Shown: piece by piece, positions 25,901-35,848 of the stretch
How the letters are laid out: every line of letters begins with the position of its first letter
Numbering within the stretch: the stretch's first letter is position 1
DNA from: Pseudorasbora parva
Taxonomy: Eukaryota > Chordata > Actinopteri > Cypriniformes > Gobionidae
Direction: 5' to 3'
NCBI RefSeq assembly: GCF_024679245.1
Contig: NC_090178.1
Coordinates: 20,569,213 to 20,633,212 of the forward strand
Length of the DNA stretch: 64,000 nucleotides
Translations under genes and position numbers: made by a program
Notes under the pieces: model-generated
Told to the model about the DNA's origin: nothing
What the model saw: the letters and a program-made list of their open reading frames with translations, nothing else
Databases searched by the model: none

Positions 25901-26165
25901 ACACCTCTGAGAATAACAAAATTTATCACTGCAAACATTTGAAACTGCCAAGCAGGCAGTAAACCCATTTACCAACATGCACCGCATCACTTTGCTCATA
26001 TAAATTTTCATTAAATGATACGTCAAAGTGTGAAAATATGCCATAAATCAGTTTAAAAGTGTCGGGCAGTAAACACCACAGCAGGGGATTCAGGCACATG
26101 TGACTGAAAGGTGGACAATTAAAATGACAAGACGTACTCAAACAAACATACATTGATATACAGCT
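22990..26165. other. Gene-poor intergenic interval, no coding exon recognised
   Basis: About 3.2 kb of mostly AT-rich DNA with scattered short frames on both strands. None has domain-like content or paired splice sites that I could recognise. A moderately GC-rich stretch at 24300-24620 and a poly-purine patch near 24200-24240 are the only compositional departures. Confidence 0.5.
25525..25830. repeat. Dispersed fish repeat copy 2 (TTATGCTCAC family)
   Basis: Shares TCTTATGCTCACAAAGG, ATACAGTAA, ATATTTTCAGCAGCCATTAT and TTTGATTAATTTAATGCATT with copies at 920-1310 and 61765-62050. The order of the landmarks is the same in all three. Confidence 0.5.
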
Positions 26166-26167
26166 AT

Positions 26168-27350
26168 ATGTCAAACATTGTCTGGCTATCACCAGAACAA
26201 GCTAAAACTTTTAAGATTGAATATTAGTCTGGGGAATCTGCTCTGTATTTTCTACTGCACAAGAGGTGTGATCATATGTCTCTGCAGGATAGTAATAGGT
26301 GTTACCCAAGGGGGTAATCTAGCACTCGGAAAGCGTAGCACCCATAGGGGTGGCCATTGCTAACCAAGCCATCACCTGCTGTTAGCATCCCATTGACTCC
26401 CATACGTTTTTGCGTCACTTTGACAGTGAATAACTTTACATCTGAGGCGTTTAAAGACTCCATTTGTCCATTGTTTATTTATAAAGAAACACGACAATGT
26501 ATAAAAGGCTCCATTACCTTGTATCTTACACTATCGCCCCATAGAAGCTGTTTTTTTTTTTTTTAAATAGGCTAACGATTGCGTCATAACCAACCCAACC
26601 CGACATAACCGACCCGTCGCACAGTAGAGAAATTACCGTATAGACAGGAGGAGACACTCGGGAGCAATCTTTTACTGTCTATGAGACAGTCGGGGGGACG
26701 TGGAGACATAAAGTCTGATGAAGTCAAGCGAGAAGAATGGGGAGAAGCCCATGGTGAGCCAAAAGCAACGGGACAAAACATTTAAACAACGTGATTCAGA
26801 TTTCCCTTTCCACAACTACTAGAAGACCTACAGCTGTCAGACAGGTTAGCTCACGTCACATCTACGTCGTCAAGCTCAGTCTGAGCCTGCGCAGTTCGCT
26901 CAGCCATCAGGAAGTGAGTGCTTCTAATTGACTTCATTTTCTGCCGTTGATATCTATGGGGTCGCTGTGTTCATTTCTTTTACGGTCTATGGTGTTACCA
27001 CATCAGTGGGCGTGGCCATAAACAGAGGTTTAGGGGTCGGTCGGAAGGGGATCATTTTCATTGCGTGATTTATAAACACCCACAAATTTAGAGACCTTTT
27101 TTCTGCAGAGATCTACTCATCAATGGGCAGTTCAAATGACTGTACACAATTGAATAGTCCTTCAACCAATCAGACCAACAATCCACCGCTTCTCTATCTA
27201 TCCTTGTGTTAAACCCGCCAACAGTGTGCCAGGTGGATAAGTCGGTTTGTGATTGGTCCTCGCAAATTTGTAACAAAAGCAGGATAAACGTGTACAGGTT
27301 TCCAGCCTAGGGCAAAATCAAATCACCGGCAGATCAGGCTGGGTCTTTGT
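26168..27350. mobile_element. Dispersed element B split by a nested insertion
   Basis: The left part (26168-26272: TTGTCTGGCTATCACCAGAA, then CTGCACAAGAGGTGTGATCA) and the right part (27105-27350: TTCAAATGACTGTAC, GTCCTTCAACCAATCAGACC, then GGTTTCCAGCC, then GATCAGGCTGGGT) together match the reverse complement of 32515-32845. The 0.8 kb between them is foreign. It is bordered by TCTGCAG on both sides (about 26280 and 27103) and itself contains repeat A. Confidence 0.7.
26307..26990 (-). mobile_element. Unclassified 0.65-kb repeat A, copy 1, with 9-bp flanking duplication
   Basis: The reverse complement matches 40210-40841 nearly throughout. Landmarks are CACGTTGTTTAAATGTTTTG, GTCCCCCCGACTGTCTCATA and GATTACCCCCTT. 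GGTGTTACC flanks both sides (26298-26306 and 26991-26999), a good target-site duplication. No terminal inverted repeat and no LTR-style TG/CA ends were seen. The minus-strand frame at 26584-26781 is shared with the other copy but shows no domain. The class (SINE-like or DNA) is unknown. Confidence 0.7.
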
Positions 27351-30300
27351 CAAGCACATTCTGTTCTTAATTGCACATCCTGTCATGGCATACGTGCAGA
27401 CATGAGTGTTGCAGCATTCAAATCAATAGTGCAGCATTTTAAATCTCTCCACCAGTTTGTTTCTGTGAATAAACATGATTGATTAGAATTTAAAACACTT
27501 AAGTTTTTATACATGTTTAACATACTATATTGTAATTCATTGTTAATCTCCAAATTAATAAAGAAAAAACATTAAGACAGTACATTTTACATACTTGTTT
27601 AATAGCATATTCTTATGAACGAAGGCCAGTATCATGTAACTTTTAATTTAAGTGAACTCAAAACAATCCTCATAAACCCATAATAAATGTCATCTTTACC
27701 TGTGGCCTTCCTACCCGTCTAACAGGTAGGAAATATACAGAAATTGAATAAAGTTATCAAACAGTCTGCACTGCATAAACTACAAATTAAATATAGATAA
27801 ATCCTTATTAAAGGTACAATAATTATTTATGCAAGACAATAGTGATTTATTTTCTCTATTCCCTTCTCTGATTAACACATTAATGACAGACAGCATTAGT
27901 GGTACTGTCACTTTAAGATTTGCGGCTGCTGAACATGACGTGGATCTCACATGCATCACATTCAGATCAACTCTTTATGTTCATTTAAGATTTATTAACT
28001 CATTTAAGACTGGTGCTCGAGCCCCTGCCCCTTTGAAAGTGAAAGTGCTCTTTTCGATCGCACCACAGTGCCCCTGCGAATGTGATTTCCAACAGGGGGG
28101 GGGGGGATTGGGGGGGGGTACTGACCTGGCCCCCGCGGAGGTCTGTGCACATTACCGCAGTCAACGTCTGAAAAAACATTAAAATGTTGTTTTAAATTAA
28201 ATAATTAAGTAACCTGGTTGCCTTAAAATTGTGAGTTTATTGAAATAAAAAATGTGAGTTTATACAATGAAGGAAATTGGTTTCATATAATTAATTCAAA
28301 ATATTATTGTATCTGAACCACATAAAAATGTGCTAAATCATGAAAATAGCACAATTTGGCATGTTTCACTGTGTCATTACAAATAAAACGCTCAATTACC
28401 AAATATTCTTACAAAATATTTGAATAATATTTGAATAAAGGTTGTTGATATGTAGGTCGGTGTGAAATAAACGGTTATGTAGAAATTAAGCTAAAGTGCC
28501 AATCTCCTCCCGAAAATCCAGAAAATTTCCATTGGTGCCTCAGTGACAACTTGACTCAGTGAAGCTGTCAATCATGGAGTCACACCCCCCGTTTATATAA
28601 CATCAAATAACTAACTAAAACCAAATTTATTTAAAAAACGAACACATGAAATGAAATCAGCGTGATAAAAACTGCCTAAAATGATAGAAACCATATTTGG
28701 GAAAAATTATTCAAAGTGTAATTTGATACACGAATACAAGCAGGGGCAGGGGATATGAGCTATACTGGGACCAACCACCTGGGGGGCAATTGATCAAGGC
28801 GTTTTGGTTTCATTTTTTAACACGAGTGCTGCAGGTGAGGACATTTACAGACAGCGCGTTATCTTTTGTCTTTTCGTTTGAATGGTTTAAAATCGCTTAC
28901 ATGAATGTGATCCAGCCAATCCGAAGAATGACAGAAGAAAAAAACGATGCTGTTAATTGCGTTAAATATTTTTAACGCATTTAACTGTAAAAAAATGATT
29001 TGCATGCATTAACGCATTAACATTGACAGCCCTAGATTTTATTGTTTACTCCAGTTAATGTCATTTTGGTCTTTAAACAGAAAGAAGTAAAGGTGTATTC
29101 TCCTTTATAAAGGCACATAAAAGGGTGTACCACATGCCAATCATTCCTTACCTTATGACATTATTGTTTAGAGGCAGATACCGTCCAAACTAAACCAAAT
29201 GCCTAAACAACACTCACAGACTGAAACTATGAGCCACTAACCACATCGTCTTTATGCATGCCTCTGCATGCACTTATCAGTCAGCTTGTTGTTTGTCACA
29301 TTTTGATTTAAACTAATTCTGATGGCTATTCCTTTAACGTTATGTTTGCCATTTGTTCTTTCGAGGTGAATAGTGTCTATTAATTGAATATACCAATAAA
29401 TGTGCATTCTAAATAAAATCTTTACACAGAAGAATTTGATCTATTTAGCAAGGCTATGTGAGTAATGTGTTTGACAATGATGATGACGAACCGAAAGATG
29501 AAAGAATGGTAGTCACACAAGAAGTACATTCAATTCCTTTTGATTAAAAAACTTGATACAATCGCAAACTTAAGCAATGAAACGAAAACGAAAAGAAAAA
29601 GGCTGACTTTCGAGATTTCTGGTAGCTTTATCATGTCACTGAAAAGTTATTGTTTGGAAAAACTCCCCCAGTTGAAGCAGCCAGCTTTTATTTCCCAGAG
29701 AGGCGTGTAAACAAGATCAATGAACGCCAGAACACAATGACATCAAAACATCAGGCTGCGGCTTTCAACGGATCAGACTGTGCCATGCTGGTAACTTTAG
29801 CTAACAGGACAAGCTGTGTCATGCTGTAGGTGACATTACAGGCACAGTATAGCAGGAGTGTGGCAGCACTGTGTACATTGTAAATATCTGTGGGGGAGTT
29901 TAAAGAGAGGAGGAGCATTTAAAAACTTCAGGCCTACTTCCAGTGAGTGCACTGAGATATTGAGATGATTGAAGTGAAAATGACAACAAAGCCCTGCTGA
30001 AAATGCGTTTCTAAGTAACCGAACCCTGCATGGGAAAAAAGAGTTCAGAGAGATCATCTGAAATAAGAGTCGGTCGTGGGAACAGAACAGTGACAAGTTC
30101 TCACATGTTTATAGTTACTGTCAAGTTCACTGACAAGGTCAAGGTCAGTGTCCTATCAGAGGATAAATATCTTGAGCTCAAGGTTATTTGGTTCTTACAA
30201 CATGGTAAAGTATTTAAATCATGATCATATCAGAATCCATCTATATTCTATGCATTTGAGGGCAAGAAGTCTTATCGTATAATTAGTAGGTATTCATTTT

Positions 30301-31470
30301 CTATGGGGGGGGGGGGGGTAATTTTTTGGGAGCTGATAATATATCCATAATATATCCATGATAATATTCTCATGAACCAGATATTGGTTTTGTTGCCAAC
30401 AATGTGTTATGAGGGGGTACTAAAACTTCAAGGGGCATTAGAAATAGTTTTATTTTGACAATCATCAATCACAAATGGTTGAAACCAATCACAAACATCA
30501 AACAATCAACAAAAAATACTACTAATTACAACTAACACCTCATGTATAAATGTTAATATTCATATAAGCCAGGCAAACACATACACACGTTACTTTGCTG
30601 ACTGTCCCCTGTCCCACTGTAACTGATTCACGGATCCAGTCTTCCTGACTCTCCTCAAGCTCACTGTCAGAAGGAATGACCCTCGATCATGTTCCTTCTG
30701 CCCATAAATTAATGTTCTTGTGTCCATTTTTTGCAAGTAGATAGAAAAACATTGACTATTGGTGCGTTCAAGTCATGTCAGAAAGATTGTACGAGTTGAA
30801 CGCACATGAACGCACACCAAAAAGTCGTAATTATGAGTGGGAAGCAATGGCGGAAGCAAATAGTTTTTAATCATGATAATTGGTTTCTGAATGCTGACAG
30901 TACAATGTAGTTTGTATGCATTATGTGTACAGATAATGAAAAAGAGAGAGATAAATTTTGCCATAAAAGACTATCATTTAGCAAGTTTATGAGCTGATAG
31001 GCTTGAATGACCAAACAACGTTTCCCACCATTCTGTGTGGCAGCATAATAATAATAATAAATTACATAATGTGCCTTCATTATGTTTTCCGAGCTTCAAA
31101 AACAAACTTCCCAGGAGGATTTGAATGCACTACATGGTTCTAACCCTATGATATTGACTGAACAAAAGTGGCCAAACTGCACAATGTTGCCCTGAGGCAA
31201 CAAACAAACAAAAAACACAGCTTTATAAAAACTAAATAAATCTTTAAACAATCAAACATAATTCTTTACATACTGATGCACATTAACATATTCTCTGTTT
31301 AAAATTATTTCAAAATATACATGTTAAAAAGGGATATTTATCTTACCAATTGGTGGCACTGTGTCCCATGTACGGCTTTGTTTCATTAAAGGACTGCTCC
31401 ACCCCAAACAAAAGGCAACGCCCACTAAAATTGCATATCATTGAACAGACATGGCAGGTGATATTATTGT
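27350..31470. other. Gene-poor intergenic interval with G-runs and a hAT-like remnant
   Basis: No coding exon was recognised. Features seen are two G-runs at 28095-28106 and 28110-28118, a run of 14 G at 30305-30318, a remnant ending AACATTGACAGCCCTA near 29035, and an interferon-element-like purine string near 29578-29596. Confidence 0.5.
28790..29037. mobile_element. Remnant of a hAT-like element (TTAACGC-rich end)
   Basis: The right end GCATTAACGCATTAACATTG, followed by ACAGCCCTA, resembles the TAGGGCTGTCAA-type terminus common in hAT-derived fish repeats. The left limit is approximate, since no matching left terminus was found. Confidence 0.4.
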
Positions 31471-31474
31471 ATAT

Positions 31475-31873
31475 TGTGACGACTCCTGTGTTTAGTGGGG
31501 TTTCCCCAGGCTGAGGAGGATGGTTTGCTGGCTCCGCCCTCAACTGGCTGTTCTCAGATAGCTTGATTAAGCACACCTGTTGCTGACATCCTGTTGGGCC
31601 TTGTTAAAAGGAGTCTGAGGAAAAGGCCCAAAGGCGTGGCAGGCTGGACTTGATTATTGCTTTGTTTGACTTTGATTCTTTGGTACATCCAACACTACAA
31701 CAGCACATTACCCTTTCATGCATTCCTTACACAACACACTGATTCCTGACTGTTATACTTAATACTGTCTCTTTTCTGTATAGTTCTATTTTGTTAATAA
31801 ATTTGGTATTTTATTTCGGCTTTCGTGTGTGTCCCAATCTTTGTTGCGTCCCTATGAGCCACGGGGCGTAACA
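31475..31873 (+). mobile_element. Solo long terminal repeat of an LTR retrotransposon, 399 bp
   Basis: Starts TGTGACGACTCCTGTG and ends GGGCGTAACA, i.e. the TG...CA borders of an LTR. It is flanked on both sides by the identical 5-bp sequence TATAT (31470-31474 and 31874-31878), the target duplication left by integrase. An AATAAA lies at 31797-31802, in the position expected for the R/U5 signal. No primer-binding site, gag/pol frame or second LTR is adjacent, so the internal part has been lost by LTR-LTR recombination. The family is probably Ty3/gypsy from the 5-bp duplication and length, which is an inference. Confidence 0.8.
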
Positions 31874-32514
31874 TATATTAAAACATTTATAAAATTAAAA
31901 TTAAAGGGGCGGTGCTGCCGGTGCATGAGAAGTCCAAACAAGTAGTTTTCAAACAAATACCATATACGTAAACATAAATTGCTGTCATTTGGATTTAAAT
32001 TAATACAAATTAATAAATATATAGACATTTACTTTCTTAGCACACATTATTAGTCTTGTGATTAACAACTTTAAAAAAAATCTGGAATGGCATTCCTTAT
32101 CTGATGATATCATTTTGACGGACTGGACAAAACATTCTTAACCACTACCCACCAACCAAAATCAAGCCCCGCTTTTTATGAAATATTTTGTCTCCCTCTG
32201 AAATACATCATAATACTTAAGTTGGTTGCAATGTCTGGTTCATGCAGACTTTAAAGTTTTCGCAAAAAAAAAAAAAAAAAAATTTGAATTACAATGTACA
32301 AAATATGCAGTTTTTTCTTGCAGTGCAAGATATACACTGAAACATATTACATAATTATTATAGTGTAATAGGTTTGTATAATTATATCTTTACTATAACA
32401 TTGATATTTTTGAGCCCCTAAACCTATAACCATTCCTCAATGATATTAAACAATGCAACAGGCACTCAGATGAATGTACAGCAAATTTATCATAGTTAGA
32501 ATATACTATAGTTT

Positions 32515-32845
32515 TTAGACTGGGTAAACCCAGCCTGATCAGGATGGAAACCTGTACATTCATTTATCCTGCTTCTGTTATACATTTGTGGGAACCAATC
32601 ACAAACTGGCATATCCAGCTGGCGCACTATTAGCAGGTTTAATACGATGACAGAGAAGCGATGGGTGGATGTCCGTTGTTCACGCCTCTTGTGGTCTGAT
32701 TGGTTGAAGGACTATCCAATTGCGTACAGTCATTTGAAATATGCTCGTTGATCACACCTCTTGTGCAGTAGAGAACACAAAGCAGACTTGCCAGACCAAT
32801 GTTCAATCTTAAAAGATTGGTGATAGCCAGACAAGATTTTTACCA
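32515..32845. mobile_element. Dispersed element B, intact-looking copy in opposite orientation
   Basis: AAACCCAGCCTGATCAGGAT at the left and AGATTGGTGATAGCCAGACA at the right. It is the reverse complement of the two halves at 26168-26272 and 27105-27350, and so shows where that copy is interrupted. Non-coding; terminal inverted repeats are not obvious. Confidence 0.65.
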
Positions 32846-32849
32846 CGCC

Positions 32850-33939
32850 TAACATAAATCATAATGAGGGCACGTTATAGCATGAATGTTTAAACTCTTT
32901 AATCTGATTTGCCAGCAGTGCATCTGAGACTCAGATGCACTGAAGGTTATCTGACACACCTCCACTCAAGTGGATAAGGTGAATCAAAAAAAAAAAAAAT
33001 GTTTATGTTATATAAGTTGCCGTGGAATTTACTGTTTCTATATACACAGATATTTACTGGCGGTCAACAGTCCTCTGGAACATTGTTCACTACTTTTCTC
33101 AAAAAACAAAACAGAAAGGAATTTGCGTAGGTAGGCATTCAAAACTTGCAATAGCAAGTTTTTGGAATGTACAAAACCCCTATTTGATGGCAGTGTTTTT
33201 GCAACAGAAATGTTCAATACAAATGTTGTATATTGATATATGGATGAGTAAAAAATAAAAAATTAAAACTAAGACACCTGCAAGTTCCTCAGAACCTTTG
33301 GCCTATTTACAGCTTTATGCATGCAAAACAGCTGACATGCCTTTTTCTTTTATCCCTTTATACTTATTGTGTTTACATTGTATCACCTGCAACATAAAAC
33401 CTCCATCTTCTGAGGAGTTAGTCAAAGCAAAATGTTTCTTTATTTACATTTCTTCTCAGGCAAAGTTTTACACGCCCTGGAACAAACATGCTGCAGCAAG
33501 CTCTTCCTTGTTTACTTTTTCCAGGACACTTTGGCTGCATTGACAGAAATGCATGGGTATTTTGAAATTCATGATAGAAAATAATTATAAATGCATAGAC
33601 ATCACACAAACATTTTTTTTATCTCGCCCACCACAGATGCATCATGCAAAATAATTGCAAATAATTTTATAATCATTTCCTGGATGCAAATGATTGTTTT
33701 GTTTATTTCCTTGTACACATTCCTAAAAGCTACTGGTATGTAATGAGCTGCAAAGAGCACACATATAGACATAATTAATTAATAAAGAAGTGTGAATTTC
33801 CAGCATCACAAGTACAAAATATATGTTCTAAAAACACTTTGCTAATGTTCCCATTATTAAATTATGAAAACATTATTTCTGAATGTTACCTGAATGTTTT
33901 TTTGTTTTTTTTAAAATGTTTTAAAAATGTTTTTTCTTT
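32850..33939. other. Intergenic sequence, nothing recognised
   Basis: AT-rich DNA with short frames on both strands. None has recognisable domains or repeat borders. It directly precedes the transposon nest. Confidence 0.4.
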
Positions 33940-34336
33940 GGTGCACTGTGTGATTTAGCGGCATCTAGCAATTAGGTTGTGAATTGCAATTGCCCACCAC
34001 TCACACCTCCCTTTCGAAGCACATAAGCTACAGTGACCAACACAGGACAAAACTGTCGTCGCCTGAGACAGCAGAGAGTAGCTTGCGCTCTGTAGAGCAA
34101 TTTGCCCGTTTAGGGCTATAGTATGCTGTAGAAACATGGTGGCGCAAAATAGCGATTTCACTGTAAGGGGAGCCGCGGTGTATACACTCAAAAAAATTAT
34201 AGGAGACTTCCTGTGACGTCATGGTTGAGGCGGCAGCCTGATTTTTACACTCCCAGAGGAGAACTTGTAAAAACTAGCCAAACTTTAAATATAAACCTTA
34301 TTTTCTGCAAAAAAATACTCACAATAAGCAATCGAA

Positions 34337-35311
34337 ATGGCCTGCAATCGAAAAGATACAGACAAGAAGGGTAAATTATCGAAAAAAGATGAACAACCGA
34401 ACCCAAAGGACGAGGGAGGAGAAGAGCACATGGCGGCAGTGCTAGCCGAGCTGCGAATACTAAGAAAGGAGCACGCTGAGGCCTCTAAAGACACTAAAGA
34501 CTCCTTAGCAAGAATAGAAGCCGAAGTAGACGAAAGGATCACAAAATTAGAACAGCGTGTGACTGAATACGAACAGAGGCTGAGTGATGCAGAAGACAAA
34601 TCGCAAAGAAACGAGCGAGCCCTTCATTACTTGCTACAAAGAGGGGCCAGCTTGTCCGCAAAATGTGAAGACCTAGAGTCCAGAGCCAGACGGAATAACG
34701 TCCGCATATACGGCGTGAAACAAGATGAAGAAACCAACAAAGACATGCTGAGTTTTGTAAATGATCTCATCCGAACCTCGCTGACATTACCAGAAGAGCT
34801 CAAATTAAATATAGAGAGAGCACACCTCTCGCTGACTATGAAACCGAAAGACGCAGCGAGCCCCCCGAGATCCATTATCGTCAGATTTCTGGACTACAGA
34901 GTCAAAGAAACGGTAATCCAAGAAGCATGGAAACATCGCGGAGGAGTGCCATATAACGGACAGAGGATTTTCTTTGACCAGGACTACACGTCAGACATCC
35001 AGAAGAAACCCAAGCAAGTAAGAGACGTGATGAAATTGCTTAAGGAGAAGAACATCAAAGCTCAATCACCATTTCCTGCCAAGCTGAAAATTCACCCGAA
35101 AAGTGGAACGAAAACCTTCACGACCCTCGCAGACGCGGCCGCAACGCTCGGAGAGCTGGGTATCCAGGTTCAGTTGAACGAAAGAGAGTCACTACAGGCG
35201 GAACTTTTGAAAAACAAATGGATCGAGGCTTCAACGTCAATCAGAGCGAATTCAATGACCAACGCGGATTTGAAGAGCATTCTCCATGGTGGCCATCGAT
35301 TAACAAATTAA
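34337..35311 (+). CDS. LINE-1 ORF1 protein (RNA-binding nucleic-acid chaperone), intact frame
   Basis: The 324-residue frame has the L1 ORF1p plan. A basic N-terminus (KDTDKKGKLSKKDEQ) is followed by a long charged coiled coil, about residues 30-115, with heptad-like EAEVDERITKLEQRVTEYEQ. Next comes the L1 RRM-like domain, about 115-215 (SRARRNNVRIYGVKQDEE, then IERAHLSL, then SIIVRFLDYRVKE). The C-terminal domain is about 215-290 (GQRIFFDQDYTSDIQKK, then FPAKLKIH). ORF1p binds LINE RNA as trimers in the L1 ribonucleoprotein. The frame is uninterrupted while its ORF2 partner is badly broken, so it could at most act in trans. It uses an ATG directly after the 5' UTR. Confidence 0.85.
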   Translation: MACNRKDTDKKGKLSKKDEQPNPKDEGGEEHMAAVLAELRILRKEHAEASKDTKDSLARIEAEVDERITKLEQRVTEYEQRLSDAEDKSQRNERALHYLLQRGASLSAKCEDLESRARRNNVRIYGVKQDEETNKDMLSFVNDLIRTSLTLPEELKLNIERAHLSLTMKPKDAASPPRSIIVRFLDYRVKETVIQEAWKHRGGVPYNGQRIFFDQDYTSDIQKKPKQVRDVMKLLKEKNIKAQSPFPAKLKIHPKSGTKTFTTLADAAATLGELGIQVQLNERESLQAELLKNKWIEASTSIRANSMTNADLKSILHGGHRLTN

Positions 35312-35848
35312 ACATTTCTGAACTGTGAGTAAAATAGTGATTTATAAAAAAAATAAAAAAAATAAAACGATTTAACTTACCCTGTAACACATGTTTGGTT
35401 AGTGTTATTATTTAAAGATAACTAATAGGAGAGGACGGGTTCTCCTCAGTAGAGCGGTTTTTGTTTATTTATTATTATTTATTTATTTATTTTTCTTTTC
35501 TTTCTTTTTCGTCGACGTCTACACTAGGCCATATTACAGGCAACTTATCACGCGTAAGCTATACGATAGTTGCAACACCACTGTGTGCACATCCCCAGAG
35601 AGACCGCGGTCACAACCCTGTCCTTGTTGAGACTGAGTTTATGCTTCTCAGAACAGCTGGGTTTTTGGAAGTTGTTTATTTTTTTCTTGTTGTATTTGTG
35701 AGTTCTTGTTCTCCACAATGGTGGAAGTTATATGTTATTCGTACAATTAAGCGGTCACATAAAACGCTTTGTTAACACGGGTATGGGTCTACATTTGGAA
35801 AAGTAATGTCAACTATAAAGGTCAAAATCATGGGATACTGTTATCCAC

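Noticed and set aside
26584..26781. Frame starting MFCPVAF shared with 40416-40808
   Set aside because: Both lie in copies of repeat A, so the similarity reflects repeat identity. There is no domain, and the two frames diverge in length.
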